A stretch of 64,000 nt of DNA from Algicola sp. Lineage in GTDB: Bacteria; Bacteroidota; Bacteroidia; Flavobacteriales; Flavobacteriaceae. This document shows positions 37,264-46,767 of this stretch, piece by piece. The translations under genes and the position numbers were made by a program. The first letter of the stretch is position 1. Every line of letters starts with the position of its first letter. Where the stretch lies: contig JAAEZI010000006.1 in assembly GCA_018222915.1 (NCBI GenBank), forward strand, positions 1 to 64,000. Reading direction: 5' to 3'. Below the pieces are notes generated by a model, which did not search any database, had not been told where the DNA came from, and was given only the letters and a program-made list of their open reading frames with translations.

Positions 37264-38010
37264 ATGAAACAGATTTTAATACTTCTTATGGCGGTTTTTC
37301 TATGGAGCTGTGTCGATTCTAAAACCGAAACTAGTTCTGCTGAAGCCATCGTAGATCGCGCTATTGCCGTTGCAGGAGGTCATATCGTAGATACATCAAC
37401 AATTGCATTTAGTTTTAGAGATAAACGTTACAAAGCTATGCGCAACCAAGGGCAATTTAAATTGGAACGCACATTCAAGGATTCGGTCACCACTGTAAGA
37501 GATGTTTTGTCAAATGAAGGCTTTAAACGCTTTTTAGATTCTAAGGAAATGATAGTAGCAGACTCCATGATTCCGAGGTATTCGGCTTCCGTTAATTCCG
37601 TTCATTATTTTTCAGTGCTTCCATATGGCTTAAACGATGCCGCTGTAAATTTGAAATTATTACCTGATACAACGATTGACAACGACGTTTTCTACAGCAT
37701 TCAAGTGACATTTTCTGAAGAAGGTGGTGGCGAAGATTTTGAAGATGTGTTTATGTACTGGATTGATAAAGAGACTTATAAAGTAGCGTATTTGGCATAT
37801 TCGTATAACGAAGCAGATGGTCAAGGATTACGTTTTAGAAAAGCCAAAAATGAACGCAATATAAAAGGCATTCGTTTTGTAGATTATGACAATTATAAGC
37901 CGAAAGACCCAAGGGGTGGTCTTACTGAATTACCTCAGTTGTTTTCGAATAACAAGTTAGAACTTCTGTCCAATATTGCTTTAGAGGATATCCAAGTATC
38001 TTTTAATTGA
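37264..38010 (+). CDS. DUF6503-like lipoprotein
   Basis: 248-residue lipoprotein (lipobox LWSCVDS, Cys near residue 16). It matches the Flavobacteriia family I know as DUF6503. Features include AIVDRAIAVAGG, the beta-strand FRDKRYKAMR, YWIDKETYKVAYLAYSY and KGIRFVDYDNYKPKDP. The fold resembles LolA-type half-barrels (strand-rich with an initial helix), which could bind lipids, but this is an inference. The stop overlaps the convergent histidine phosphatase gene by eight bases. Confidence 0.82.
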   Translation: MKQILILLMAVFLWSCVDSKTETSSAEAIVDRAIAVAGGHIVDTSTIAFSFRDKRYKAMRNQGQFKLERTFKDSVTTVRDVLSNEGFKRFLDSKEMIVADSMIPRYSASVNSVHYFSVLPYGLNDAAVNLKLLPDTTIDNDVFYSIQVTFSEEGGGEDFEDVFMYWIDKETYKVAYLAYSYNEADGQGLRFRKAKNERNIKGIRFVDYDNYKPKDPRGGLTELPQLFSNNKLELLSNIALEDIQVSFN

Positions 38011-38515
38011 TGGTTAGTACCTGATGCGATATTTTGCCATCTAAAATCGTGACAATGTAAAGATTCCCATTGTTCCTTTCGTCAATATCCTCGTATAATT
38101 TTTGTCCGATAATAGCATTTACAAAAGCAGGAGTGGTATTGCTATGACCAACAATTAGAACAGTCTTCCCAAAAGTTGCTTCAGCGAAATCCTCTGAATA
38201 TAAATTCCTTGGATCATAAGATAGAACCGTCAGATTATTTTTCTCGGCTATAGGTTGTGCTGTTTGTTGTGTACGATTATAATTGGTGGAATAAATGGCA
38301 TCAAATTCTATATGCTGCAGAATAGTACTCCAACGAATCGCTCTTGCTTTTCCTTCATCTGTAAGATTTGGATTTCTGTTGGTCTTATCACTTTGATCTT
38401 TTTCTGCATGACGGATAAGATAATAAGTCGTTTCTGTTTGTTGCGTACTTGTGTCTTGGGCGTAAGACGATAGTCCGAACGTGAGAACTAGTAAAAATGC
38501 GATAAGTGATTTCAT
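38003..38515 (-). CDS. Exported histidine phosphatase family protein
   Basis: 170-residue protein with a signal peptide (ending near SSYAQ). The catalytic motif is YLIRHAEKD (RHA with phospho-accepting His), with the second Arg in NRTQQTAQPIA and the second His in LIVGHSNTTPAFV. It belongs to the phosphoglycerate mutase-like (branch 1) superfamily, close to SixA-size proteins. The exported location suggests it removes phosphate from an extracytoplasmic substrate. It is convergent with the DUF6503 gene (eight-base overlap). Confidence 0.92.
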   Translation of the reverse strand: MKSLIAFLLVLTFGLSSYAQDTSTQQTETTYYLIRHAEKDQSDKTNRNPNLTDEGKARAIRWSTILQHIEFDAIYSTNYNRTQQTAQPIAEKNNLTVLSYDPRNLYSEDFAEATFGKTVLIVGHSNTTPAFVNAIIGQKLYEDIDERNNGNLYIVTILDGKISHQVLTIN

Positions 38516-38538
38516 GAGCGTAACTGTTTAATAAGTTT

Positions 38539-38546
38539 CAAATATA
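38539..38546 (-). promoter_or_regulatory. -7 promoter box for the histidine phosphatase gene
   Basis: Minus strand TATATTTG, 24 bases before the ATG at 38515. Confidence 0.5.
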
Positions 38547-38592
38547 GCTACTCTCAATTTAAAATTTACAAATGAAGCTAAAATAGTGATCA

Positions 38593-39255
38593 CTAATAGT
38601 CAGCATCTGATAATTCGCCGTTGGCAATGTTGACACCTTTAGAAGTACCTATGCGCTCCACACCAATATCAATATATTTTCTTGCTGTTTCATAATCGCC
38701 AATACCTCCAGAGACCTTGATCTTACAATTATCTCGAACCGTTTTTCTAATAATTTTCGCAGCAGTTAGCGTGGCGCCACTTTTAGTAAAACCAGTAGAG
38801 GTCTTTACAAAATCAACTTTTGCGTCTATACAGATTTCTGAAGCCTTAACAATACCATTTTTAGAGAGTTCACTAATTTCTATAATGACTTTTAAAGGGG
38901 TCTTTCCAATGGCTGTTTTAACATCCTTGATATCTTTAAAAACTTCCACATAGTTTTTGCTTTTAAAAACACCAATATTCATCACCATATCGATTTCATC
39001 AGCACCATCGTCTATGGCTTGTTTGGCTTCGAAAACTTTTGCTTCCGTTGAAGTTGCACCCAAAGGGAAACCGACAACAGTACAAATTTTTACTTTAGAA
39101 TCTTTGAGTAATTGTTTGGCTAAAGGTACATAACAACTGTTGATGCAAACGGAGTAGAACTTGTATTTCTTGGCTTCGTTGCAATGGTCTATAATGTCAC
39201 GCTCTGTGGCATTAACACTTAAAAGTGTGTGGTCAATATATGAGTTAATGTTCAT
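38593..39255 (-). CDS. deoC: Deoxyribose-phosphate aldolase DeoC
   Basis: Splits 2-deoxyribose-5-phosphate into glyceraldehyde-3-phosphate and acetaldehyde. The 220-residue TIM-barrel protein starts MNINSYIDHTLL and has the catalytic aspartate in EIDMVMNIG, the Schiff-base lysine in DFVKTSTGF and the second lysine in IKVSGGIGDY. VGFPLGATSTEAK is typical. The conserved Cys of IIETCLLT is a serine here (IIEISELS), which is not catalytic. Cytoplasmic. Upstream is an unusually long gap. Confidence 0.95.
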   Translation of the reverse strand: MNINSYIDHTLLSVNATERDIIDHCNEAKKYKFYSVCINSCYVPLAKQLLKDSKVKICTVVGFPLGATSTEAKVFEAKQAIDDGADEIDMVMNIGVFKSKNYVEVFKDIKDVKTAIGKTPLKVIIEISELSKNGIVKASEICIDAKVDFVKTSTGFTKSGATLTAAKIIRKTVRDNCKIKVSGGIGDYETARKYIDIGVERIGTSKGVNIANGELSDADY

Positions 39256-39707
39256 ATGAAAGTAGGTCTATTATTCACTAATTCTTGATTTGAAGAAGAA
39301 TTAGCTTGCTTTTAACTAATGTAAATTTGGGAATTAATAGCAATTCAAAGTTACTAATTAATTCGTATTATCATAATCTTAATTATGAAACTTTTATTGT
39401 CTATAGAGCAAGTTGTAAACAGTTTTTTAACAAAAAAACCTCAATTTTAAGGTTTTATCTAGTATTTAAAATTGCTATTTATAGTGATTCTAGATGAGGG
39501 TGTCAGTTCCTTACTACAGTGCAGACTTTGATAAGAAATTGGCTTGTAATGACCGTTTGGAGATGCAATTTACTTAAAAAAACGGACGATAATTTGACTG
39601 AAAACTAAAAGAAAAGCAACGCTCATTTTATTGCTAAAACTCGCATTGCTTTTCAACTAACCAACCACTTAAAAGACTCTTATCGAAGCCATTTGTTACA
39701 GCTCCTT
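39256..39707. other. 452-base gap between deoC and clpB
   Basis: No convincing gene. An ATG-started frame at 39306-39497 (63 codons) has no recognisable protein and no promoter in the right place. A TAAATTTG (39322-39329, +) is followed at 39435-39456 by a hairpin AAAACCT/AGGTTTT, so a short transcript is conceivable. The clpB terminator is at 39612-39653. Confidence 0.6.
39612..39653 (-). terminator. Probable terminator after clpB
   Basis: On the minus strand AAAAGCAATGC pairs with GCGTTGCTTTT (one G-U pair) around a 20-base loop. It lies 55 bases after the clpB stop. Confidence 0.65.
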
Positions 39708-42317
39708 TTAAATTTCTTCAGCGACAATACTGGCTTCATTTCGAAACACTAATTGGTCATCAAAGGCATCTAACAATATGATGCTATCTGTCGTTACGTT
39801 GCCTGAGAGAATTTCTTTACTCAAGGCATTTAAAACTTCTTTTTGAATGACACGTTTCACCGGTCTCGCTCCATATTCCGGATTGTAGCCTTTACGTGCC
39901 AAATAATCAATAGCTTCAGGTGTCGCATCAAATGTGATACCTTGCTTGGCGATCATTTTTTGAACACCTTTTAATTGTAAACCAACAATCTTCTTAATGT
40001 CATTCTGTGTTAAAGGCGTAAACATGATTGTGTCATCGATACGATTTAAGAACTCAGGTCGCACACTTTGTTTCAAAAGTGCCAAGACATCTACTTTTGC
40101 CGCTTCCATGGCTGATTCAACATCTTTGGTGGCTTCAAATCGTTCTTGAATGATCTGACTTCCCATATTGGAGGTCATAATTATGATCGTATTTTTAAAA
40201 TCGGCAACACGCCCTTTATTATCTGTTAATCGTCCTTCATCTAAAACTTGCAATAAAATATTAAAGGTATCTGGATGGGCTTTTTCAATTTCATCAAGCA
40301 AGACTACAGAGTAAGGCTTACGTCTTACAGCTTCAGTTAATTGTCCGCCTTCATCATAGCCTACATATCCAGGAGGTGCACCTACCAAACGGCTCACGCT
40401 GTGACGTTCTTGATATTCACTCATATCAATTCGTGTCATGGCATTTTCATCATCAAAGAGATATTCGGCTAAAGCTTTTGCTAATTCAGTTTTACCAACA
40501 CCAGTGGTTCCTAAAAACAAGAAGGTGCCTACCGGTTTTTGTGGATTTTGAAGGCCAGCTCTTGAGCGTCTCACGGCATCACTTACAGCCGTAATCGCTT
40601 CTTCTTGACCAACCACACGCTTGTGTAATTCATCTTCAAGTTTTAGTAATTTGTCTCTTTCGCTTTGAAGCATTTTCGTGACTGGTATACCGGTCCATTT
40701 AGCAACTACTTCAGCAATATCATCATAAGTTACTTCTTCTTTTATCAAGGAGCTTTCACTTTGGTTTTCTTGCAAATCTTTCTGAAGTTTTTCCAGTTGT
40801 TCTTGGGCTTCCTTGATTTTTCCGTAGCGTATTTCAGCCACTTTCCCATAATCACCTTCGCGTTCCGCTTTTTCAGCCTCTAATTTATACGCTTCAATAT
40901 TTGATTTTGTGGTCTGAATATTGTCAACGACTTCTTTCTCACTTTTCCATTTCGCATTAATATCGTTGCGCTCTTCTTTCAGATTCGCCAAATCCGCACG
41001 TAATGCCTTCAGTTTGGTTTCATCTTTTTCACGCTTTATGGCTTCAATTTCAATTTCCAACTGCATGATTTTACGATCCAAAACATCTAATTCTTCAGGC
41101 TTAGAGTTGATTTCCATACGTAATTTCGATGCGGCTTCATCCATCAAATCAATCGCCTTGTCAGGTAAAAAACGGTTCGTGATATAGCGTTCCGAAAGCT
41201 CAACAGCACCAATAATAGCTTCATCCTTAATTCTTACCTTGTGATGTGTTTCATACTTTTCTTTGATACCACGTAGGATTGAAATAGCGCTTTCAGTGTC
41301 TGGTTCATCCACCATTACCTTTTGGAAACGACGTTCCAAGGCTTTATCTTTTTCAAAATACTTTTGGTACTCATCCAGTGTGGTGGCACCAATGGCACGC
41401 AGTTCTCCTCGAGCTAAAGCAGGTTTTAGGATATTTGCAGCATCCATAGCTCCTTGTCCGCCACCTGCGCCAACAAGCGTATGGATTTCATCGATAAATA
41501 AGACGATATCACCTTCACTTGTAGTCACTTCCTTGATAACGGCTTTTAAGCGCTCTTCAAACTCTCCTTTAAATTTAGCACCAGCAATTAAGGCACCCAT
41601 ATCTAAGGCATAAATTTGTTTGTCGACAAGATTCTCAGGCACATCACCATCAACAATTCGATGTGCTAAACCTTCAGCAATAGCGGTTTTACCAGTTCCT
41701 GGCTCACCAACAAGAATCGGGTTGTTTTTCGTACGACGTGATAAAATTTGAAGGATTCTTCTGATTTCCTCATCACGACCAATCACAGGATCTAACTTCC
41801 CGTCTTTTGCTAATTGATTGAGGTTCTTGGCGTATTTATTCAACGAATTATAGGTGTCCTCTTGACTTTGGGAGGTCACACGATCGCCTTTACGCAGTTC
41901 TTCAATAGCCGCATTCAAACCTTTCTCTGTGACACCTTGGTCTTTGAGCATCTGTGCAATTTTACTATTAGATTTAAAAATGGCTAATAGTAAGTGTTCA
42001 ACAGACACAAAATCATCGTTCATTTTTTTCGCAATAATAGAAGCCTCGTTCAACGTTTTACTGGCTTCTCGCGAGATCATGAGATCTGCACCTGTTACTT
42101 TTGAGAAACTTTCCAATTGTTTATCCAATGCCAATTTGAGGACATCCATATTAACGTTCAGCTTCTTAAGAACAAATGGCAGCACATTTTCATCAACTTC
42201 GGAAATCGCTTTAAAAATATGCTCATTTTCTATTTGTTGATGCCCTAAGCTTTGAGCAAGCTGCTGTGCCTGCTGAATCGCTTCTTGGGATTTTATGGTA
42301 TAATTATTAAAGTTCAT
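39708..42317 (-). CDS. clpB: ATP-dependent disaggregase ClpB
   Basis: ClpB is a hexameric AAA+ chaperone that pulls proteins out of aggregates together with DnaK. 869 residues, normal length. The N-terminal double Clp repeat domain ends near 150. NBD1 has GEPGTGKT near residue 205 and [15 protein letters not shown]. The M-domain coiled coil spans about 400-530. NBD2 has GTTGVGKT near 603, [13 protein letters not shown] and sensor [13 protein letters not shown]. The promoter box is 71 bases before the start; no HrcA-type CIRCE inverted repeat is visible in the leader. Cytoplasmic. Confidence 0.98.
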   Translation of the reverse strand: MNFNNYTIKSQEAIQQAQQLAQSLGHQQIENEHIFKAISEVDENVLPFVLKKLNVNMDVLKLALDKQLESFSKVTGADLMISREASKTLNEASIIAKKMNDDFVSVEHLLLAIFKSNSKIAQMLKDQGVTEKGLNAAIEELRKGDRVTSQSQEDTYNSLNKYAKNLNQLAKDGKLDPVIGRDEEIRRILQILSRRTKNNPILVGEPGTGKTAIAEGLAHRIVDGDVPENLVDKQIYALDMGALIAGAKFKGEFEERLKAVIKEVTTSEGDIVLFIDEIHTLVGAGGGQGAMDAANILKPALARGELRAIGATTLDEYQKYFEKDKALERRFQKVMVDEPDTESAISILRGIKEKYETHHKVRIKDEAIIGAVELSERYITNRFLPDKAIDLMDEAASKLRMEINSKPEELDVLDRKIMQLEIEIEAIKREKDETKLKALRADLANLKEERNDINAKWKSEKEVVDNIQTTKSNIEAYKLEAEKAEREGDYGKVAEIRYGKIKEAQEQLEKLQKDLQENQSESSLIKEEVTYDDIAEVVAKWTGIPVTKMLQSERDKLLKLEDELHKRVVGQEEAITAVSDAVRRSRAGLQNPQKPVGTFLFLGTTGVGKTELAKALAEYLFDDENAMTRIDMSEYQERHSVSRLVGAPPGYVGYDEGGQLTEAVRRKPYSVVLLDEIEKAHPDTFNILLQVLDEGRLTDNKGRVADFKNTIIIMTSNMGSQIIQERFEATKDVESAMEAAKVDVLALLKQSVRPEFLNRIDDTIMFTPLTQNDIKKIVGLQLKGVQKMIAKQGITFDATPEAIDYLARKGYNPEYGARPVKRVIQKEVLNALSKEILSGNVTTDSIILLDAFDDQLVFRNEASIVAEEI

Positions 42318-42387
42318 ATATCTTAAGTATTATTTTATTAGTATTTTACGCCAATCATATGACAATAACCCTACCAATTGTAAAACG

Positions 42388-42395
42388 CAAATATA
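42388..42395 (-). promoter_or_regulatory. -7 promoter box for clpB
   Basis: Minus strand TATATTTG, fitting TAnnTTTG, 71 bases before the ATG at 42317. Confidence 0.5.
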
Positions 42396-42509
42396 AAACG
42401 ACAAAATGACCGATTTAGTGTGTGATAGCGTGACTTTTCGTCAGTCGATGTATTTGAAATGTGTTCAGAATTGGGGCCTAAATGTACTCCAAAACTAGCG
42501 TAAACAAAG

Positions 42510-43952
42510 ATGCTGTTTAATTCCATTGATTTTGCGATTTTCCTACCGATAGTTTTTTTGCTGTATTGGTTGCTCAAACAAGATTTAAAGGCACAAAACG
42601 TATTAATATTTCTAGCAAGTTACATATTCTATGGTTGGTGGGATTGGCGATTTCTCAGTTTGATACTCTTCAGTACCATTGTTGATTACAGTATTGGTCG
42701 CTTTATGATGTCTACTGAACACGCTAGAAAAAGAAAGCAGCTGCTGTTGCTTAGTGTTTTCGTCAACCTCGGAATTCTAGCATTTTTCAAATATTTTAAT
42801 TTCTTTCTTGACAATTTTGTTGGTGCCTTTTCATTTTTTGGTTCAGATATTTCCATACAATCGGTGTCCATCATATTACCGGTAGGTATTAGCTTCTATA
42901 CATTTCAAACACTCAGCTACACCATAGATATTTACAGAAAACAATTGGATGCGACTCGTGATTTTATAGCCTTTTCGGCCTTTGTTAGTTTTTTTCCTCA
43001 GCTGGTAGCTGGACCTATTGAACGCGCCAAAAATTTGTTGCCGCAATTTTATGTGACTAGGGTGTTTAATAAAGCAAAAGCTATGGATGGTTTGCGACAA
43101 ATGCTTTGGGGATTTTTTAAAAAAATGGTCATTGCTGATAATTGTGCCATTTATGTGAATCAAATATTTGGCGATTCTTCAGAATATTCTGGAAGTACCT
43201 TGTTTTTAGGTGCCTTGCTTTTTGCATTTCAGATTTATGGTGATTTTTCAGGCTACTCCGATATCGCTATTGGTACGGCAAGATTGTTTGGATTTGATTT
43301 GATGAAGAATTTCAATTTTCCTTATTTTTCAAGAGATATTGCAGAATTTTGGAGACGCTGGCACATATCGTTATCTACTTGGTTTAGAGATTATTTATAC
43401 ATCCCTCTCGGAGGCAGTCGTGGAAAACAATCGAAAGTCATTAGAAACGTATTTTTAATATTTATTGTAAGTGGATTTTGGCATGGCGCCAATTGGACGT
43501 TCATTATTTGGGGAGCTCTAAACGCCTTATATTTTTTACCGTTGTTATTACGCCAACGTAATAGGAAATATACAGATACCATTGCTGAAGGCCGATATTT
43601 TCCAAATTTAAGAGAGCTCTTTGGTGTTTTGATAACCTTTAGTTTAACCGTCTTAGCATGGGTGTTTTTTAGAGCTGATAACCTCACGCATGCCATGTCT
43701 ATACTCCTTGAAATTTGTTCGTATTCTATCTGGTCCATACCAGAAGTTTTACCTTTAGGATTACTTGTATTAATTGCTGTTTTTATGATGATTGAATGGT
43801 TTCATAGACATAGGGCTTACGGACTGGAATATGCGCAGACCAATCATTGGTGGTTAAAATTTTCGGATAAGTTGCTCTTAAGCTTTGTGTTTTGGAGTAT
43901 TGTGGTTTGGAATGCTAACCAAGAAGTTGAATTTATTTATTTTCAGTTTTAG
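42510..43952 (+). CDS. MBOAT family O-acyltransferase
   Basis: 480-residue membrane protein with about ten helices, of the AlgI/DltB-like MBOAT type that moves acyl groups across the membrane for O-acylation of polymers. Motifs are LPVGISFYTFQTLSYTID, FPQLVAGPIERA, DFSGYSDIAIGTARLFGF, FWRRWHISLSTWFRDYLYIPLGG and the active-site histidine in SGFWHGANWTFIIWG. It is followed with zero gap by an SGNH hydrolase-like gene (TAGATG), its probable partner. Likely substrate is a surface polysaccharide; none can be named from here. Confidence 0.95.
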   Translation: MLFNSIDFAIFLPIVFLLYWLLKQDLKAQNVLIFLASYIFYGWWDWRFLSLILFSTIVDYSIGRFMMSTEHARKRKQLLLLSVFVNLGILAFFKYFNFFLDNFVGAFSFFGSDISIQSVSIILPVGISFYTFQTLSYTIDIYRKQLDATRDFIAFSAFVSFFPQLVAGPIERAKNLLPQFYVTRVFNKAKAMDGLRQMLWGFFKKMVIADNCAIYVNQIFGDSSEYSGSTLFLGALLFAFQIYGDFSGYSDIAIGTARLFGFDLMKNFNFPYFSRDIAEFWRRWHISLSTWFRDYLYIPLGGSRGKQSKVIRNVFLIFIVSGFWHGANWTFIIWGALNALYFLPLLLRQRNRKYTDTIAEGRYFPNLRELFGVLITFSLTVLAWVFFRADNLTHAMSILLEICSYSIWSIPEVLPLGLLVLIAVFMMIEWFHRHRAYGLEYAQTNHWWLKFSDKLLLSFVFWSIVVWNANQEVEFIYFQF

Positions 43953-44954
43953 ATGCGAAAAAAACTATCAGCCATATTAACTATTGTCATGTTTCTCGTA
44001 GTAGGAGAGTTGCTTATTCGTTTTAATAAAGCTTACGATCTCTTGAACCATGCTCCAGTTGAAATCGCTATAAAAACGGAAGATTCAGCCTTGAAAAAAC
44101 GTCTGGATGATGATACTTTCGAATTAGATTCACAACAATTGCGAATTATGGTGATTGGTGATTCCTATGTTCATGGCGCTGGTATACCAGAAACCCGCAA
44201 ATTTTCGAAACGTTTGATACATCACTTAAGCGATTTTGATTTGAATGGAAAAACGCTACAAGTATTGGATATTTCAAGGCCTAGTAATAATACCATTGAT
44301 AATTATAACTCATTTAATTATTATGAAGCGCGTTTTAAGCCACACGTCGTTTTTTGGGCTTATAATTTTAATGATATTTTAGGTGGATTTGAGACTTCAC
44401 AGGGAATTGGAACCACTGATTCGACAACAAAAAATCCGCCTAAAAGAGCCAAGAAAAAGAGTCGAACCAATGCTAAAGCTTTTGTGAAAAATTTGTATTC
44501 AAAATCTGAACTCGCTAGATACCTGTCTACGAATCTTCAAAAGGAACTGAAGTTGCAAGGTATTGTGATGCCTTTTGGTGATTTTTATTTTCTTACTACT
44601 GAAGGTTATAAAGAGACCAATAAAAACTGGATAACAACTACGCAGCTTTTTGATGACGTTGCACAGGAATGTGAAGAGAATACTTCAGAGTTTATTTTGT
44701 ATCAAATGCCTGAGTTCAATTTACTAGAACGCCCAGAATTGTTTGCTGAAATAAATGATGCTTTTCTTACGTATTCGGCATCAAAGCAACATCTAACTTA
44801 TATGAATGGTGCTTCTGATTTCCCTAAGGGAGAGGGCAGTGACTTTCTCATGTCGAGATATGATGGCCATCCTAATGAAAAAGCCCATGATGTGATTGCA
44901 AAGCGTATAGCAAATTATATCTTTGCTAACATACAACTAGAAAATGACCAGTAA
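43953..44954 (+). CDS. SGNH/GDSL-type partner of the MBOAT acyltransferase
   Basis: 333-residue protein with an N-terminal membrane anchor (LSAILTIVMFLVVGELLI). The catalytic serine motif is MVIGDSYVHGAG, and the Asp-x-x-His pair is in YDGHPNEKAH close to the C-terminus, as in SGNH hydrolases. A charged insert near residues 150-170 (KNPPKRAKKKSRT) is unusual. Placed directly after the MBOAT gene, it probably transfers the acyl group to an extracytoplasmic acceptor, as AlgJ/AlgX or PatB do. The start ATG follows the upstream TAG with no gap. Confidence 0.87.
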   Translation: MRKKLSAILTIVMFLVVGELLIRFNKAYDLLNHAPVEIAIKTEDSALKKRLDDDTFELDSQQLRIMVIGDSYVHGAGIPETRKFSKRLIHHLSDFDLNGKTLQVLDISRPSNNTIDNYNSFNYYEARFKPHVVFWAYNFNDILGGFETSQGIGTTDSTTKNPPKRAKKKSRTNAKAFVKNLYSKSELARYLSTNLQKELKLQGIVMPFGDFYFLTTEGYKETNKNWITTTQLFDDVAQECEENTSEFILYQMPEFNLLERPELFAEINDAFLTYSASKQHLTYMNGASDFPKGEGSDFLMSRYDGHPNEKAHDVIAKRIANYIFANIQLENDQ

Positions 44955-45013
44955 AGCCCAGACGCTTGTAAGGTTAAAAAATATTGACGACTTAATTTCA
45001 GAACGTATCACCT

Positions 45014-45397
45014 ATGGGATTTTTTAAACAGATATTCGGGACTTCGGAGCCCAAGGAAGAGAAGGTACTGCCATGGCAAGCTCTAACAGACCTAGAGCAG
45101 CTCAATGCGATAGAAGAACAATCTAAAACCAAAACACAACTTATTTTTAAACATTCTACTCGTTGTGGCATAAGCAGTATGGTGATGAAGCAATTTGTAA
45201 GATCTTACGACTTTGATACTGAAGCTGATCTATATTATCTTGATTTGTTAAGCTATAGAAACGTTTCTGATGAGGTTGGCTATAAGTTTCAAGTGATGCA
45301 TCAATCACCACAATTGCTTATTATTAAAAACGGTATTACAGTAGCCCATGCGTCGCATGGTGCGATCAATGATTTAGATTTAGAGCGTTTTATTTAA
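45014..45397 (+). CDS. ytxJ: YtxJ-type bacillithiol-system protein
   Basis: 127-residue thioredoxin-fold protein of the YtxJ family, known as a monothiol bacilliredoxin candidate in the bacillithiol system. The single-Cys active-site motif is KHSTRCGISSMV near residues 46-58, and the cis-Pro region is QVMHQSPQLLIIKNG. Cytoplasmic; the first residues (MGFFKQIFG) are variable. It lies 59 bases after the SGNH gene and could share its transcript. A terminator follows. Confidence 0.85.
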   Translation: MGFFKQIFGTSEPKEEKVLPWQALTDLEQLNAIEEQSKTKTQLIFKHSTRCGISSMVMKQFVRSYDFDTEADLYYLDLLSYRNVSDEVGYKFQVMHQSPQLLIIKNGITVAHASHGAINDLDLERFI

Positions 45398-45420
45398 AAA
45401 CAAAACCTCTAGTTTAAAAA

Positions 45421-45451
45421 AAAACTCCCATACGTTTCGCATGGGAGTTTT
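45421..45451. terminator. Bidirectional terminator between ytxJ and the lipoprotein gene
   Basis: An 11-base perfect stem (AAAACTCCCAT / ATGGGAGTTTT) around a 9-base loop, flanked by A and T runs, between convergent genes. Confidence 0.9.
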
Positions 45452-45478
45452 GATTTATCATATCATGTCTAAAGTTTA

Positions 45479-46663
45479 TTAACCTCTATTCATTCGATAG
45501 CTACTAATGATTTTCTTCAATCGAATTTTTAGATCTTCTCCTGTGTCAAACACCATTTGTTCATTACTAGGAAAACCGACCCTTCTGTTGTTGATAATAT
45601 CTAAATCCTCACGAGTAAGTGCTCTTTTATCACCTCTGTAGGTCGCAAATAAGTTCAGGAACTCATAGCCACTGTCTATAGGAAATCGTTCTAAAACCTG
45701 CTGGTTGATCAAATCGCTGTAGACCACTTCCGCCAGTATTTGAGAAGATTTTTGTTGTTCAAACTCAAATAAACGCGCTTTCACATTAACGATTTTATCT
45801 ATTTTAATGTCATTTCCTAAGCTGTCTTTCATAACATTACCATTCGCATCCAATTGGTATTCCCAACCATCTACAATCTCTCTTTGACGTAAGATTTGAC
45901 GTTCCTTAATGCGTTCAGGCGATATATTAATTTGCTTTAGTTGCAGAGCCATAGCGTAGTCATAGTCAAGATCTTCAGCAGCATTGGCATGATAGACCGT
46001 CCAAAATTGATTAAGACCATAGGTATCAAAGTTTAACAAGTCAGCTTCCAGTCGTTGTGGAATAATTTGACGTGTTTGATTCTCAATAGATACAATGACA
46101 TAATCAGTGCCTTTATTGTGAGCTTTAGTCATCAGACTTCTAGTTTCCTCAAAATTCGGATTGATTCGTTCTATATAATTAAAGATATCATAGGCTTCCC
46201 TGGCATCATACTTATTACCAGAATCCAGTAGGGCAATCCCTTCATCAATTAAATAATCAGAGGTTTTATAACGATAGTCAACAATTTCCGAAGAATAATC
46301 TTTAAACTTAAAATTGATGGTTTTCCCATTGATTTGTAATGGTAACACGCGTTTAATCGCATTTTGTCTGGCTTCCAAATCTAGATAAGTCTCATAGATA
46401 GTTCGATACTGCTCTGGGTTACCATCCTTTTTTAAGTGTTTGATATCGCTTAAATCGCGGTCTAAAACTTTGTAGTAGGCATCTCTCAGCATGATCACAT
46501 AGTCTTGCTTGCGCTTTTTATCCTTATTGTTAGATAATTTTTGAAGCGCATCATTGATCGCCTGGTCATAATTACCATAACTGATCGCTTTCTCAATTTG
46601 TTTCCTTCCACTACAGGATACGAGAAATGAAAGGAGTACTGTTAGGAGTAATAGTCTTTTCAT
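45479..46663 (-). CDS. Lipoprotein, unknown function
   Basis: 394-residue lipoprotein with lipobox LVSCSGRK (Cys near residue 17). I do not recognise a named family; I believe it is conserved in Flavobacteriia. The first part is TPR-like (KAISYGNYDQAINDALQKL; YDAREAYDIFNYIERINPNFEE), then a beta-rich region with a repeated acidic segment (WEYQLDANGNVMKDSLGNDIK) that looks like a domain reporting or binding function. It probably sits on the periplasmic face of a membrane. The fahA terminator lies upstream. Confidence 0.78.
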   Translation of the reverse strand: MKRLLLLTVLLSFLVSCSGRKQIEKAISYGNYDQAINDALQKLSNNKDKKRKQDYVIMLRDAYYKVLDRDLSDIKHLKKDGNPEQYRTIYETYLDLEARQNAIKRVLPLQINGKTINFKFKDYSSEIVDYRYKTSDYLIDEGIALLDSGNKYDAREAYDIFNYIERINPNFEETRSLMTKAHNKGTDYVIVSIENQTRQIIPQRLEADLLNFDTYGLNQFWTVYHANAAEDLDYDYAMALQLKQINISPERIKERQILRQREIVDGWEYQLDANGNVMKDSLGNDIKIDKIVNVKARLFEFEQQKSSQILAEVVYSDLINQQVLERFPIDSGYEFLNLFATYRGDKRALTREDLDIINNRRVGFPSNEQMVFDTGEDLKIRLKKIISSYRMNRG

Positions 46664-46719
46664 AAGTCTGTAATTTTAGTTTATAACTAGTAGATTTCAA
46701 TTTTGATGCCAAAATAAAA

Positions 46720-46747
46720 AACCCTCAATAGTTTTATATTGAGGGTT
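46720..46747 (-). terminator. Terminator after fahA
   Basis: On the minus strand an 11-base perfect stem (AACCCTCAATA / TATTGAGGGTT) with a six-base loop, followed by a T-rich run. It lies 21 bases after the fahA stop. Confidence 0.88.
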
Positions 46748-46767
46748 CGTAAATATATGGAAAATGT

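Noticed and set aside
39306-39497. 63-codon ORF in the deoC-clpB gap
   Set aside because: No recognisable protein, atypical residues and no promoter in place; more likely chance in AT-rich DNA.
40921-42240. Several long antisense ORFs inside clpB (also inside the T9SS gene at 15.1-16.2 kb and in hydrolase genes)
   Set aside because: They lie opposite strongly supported genes and have serine- and phenylalanine-rich translations typical of shadow frames.
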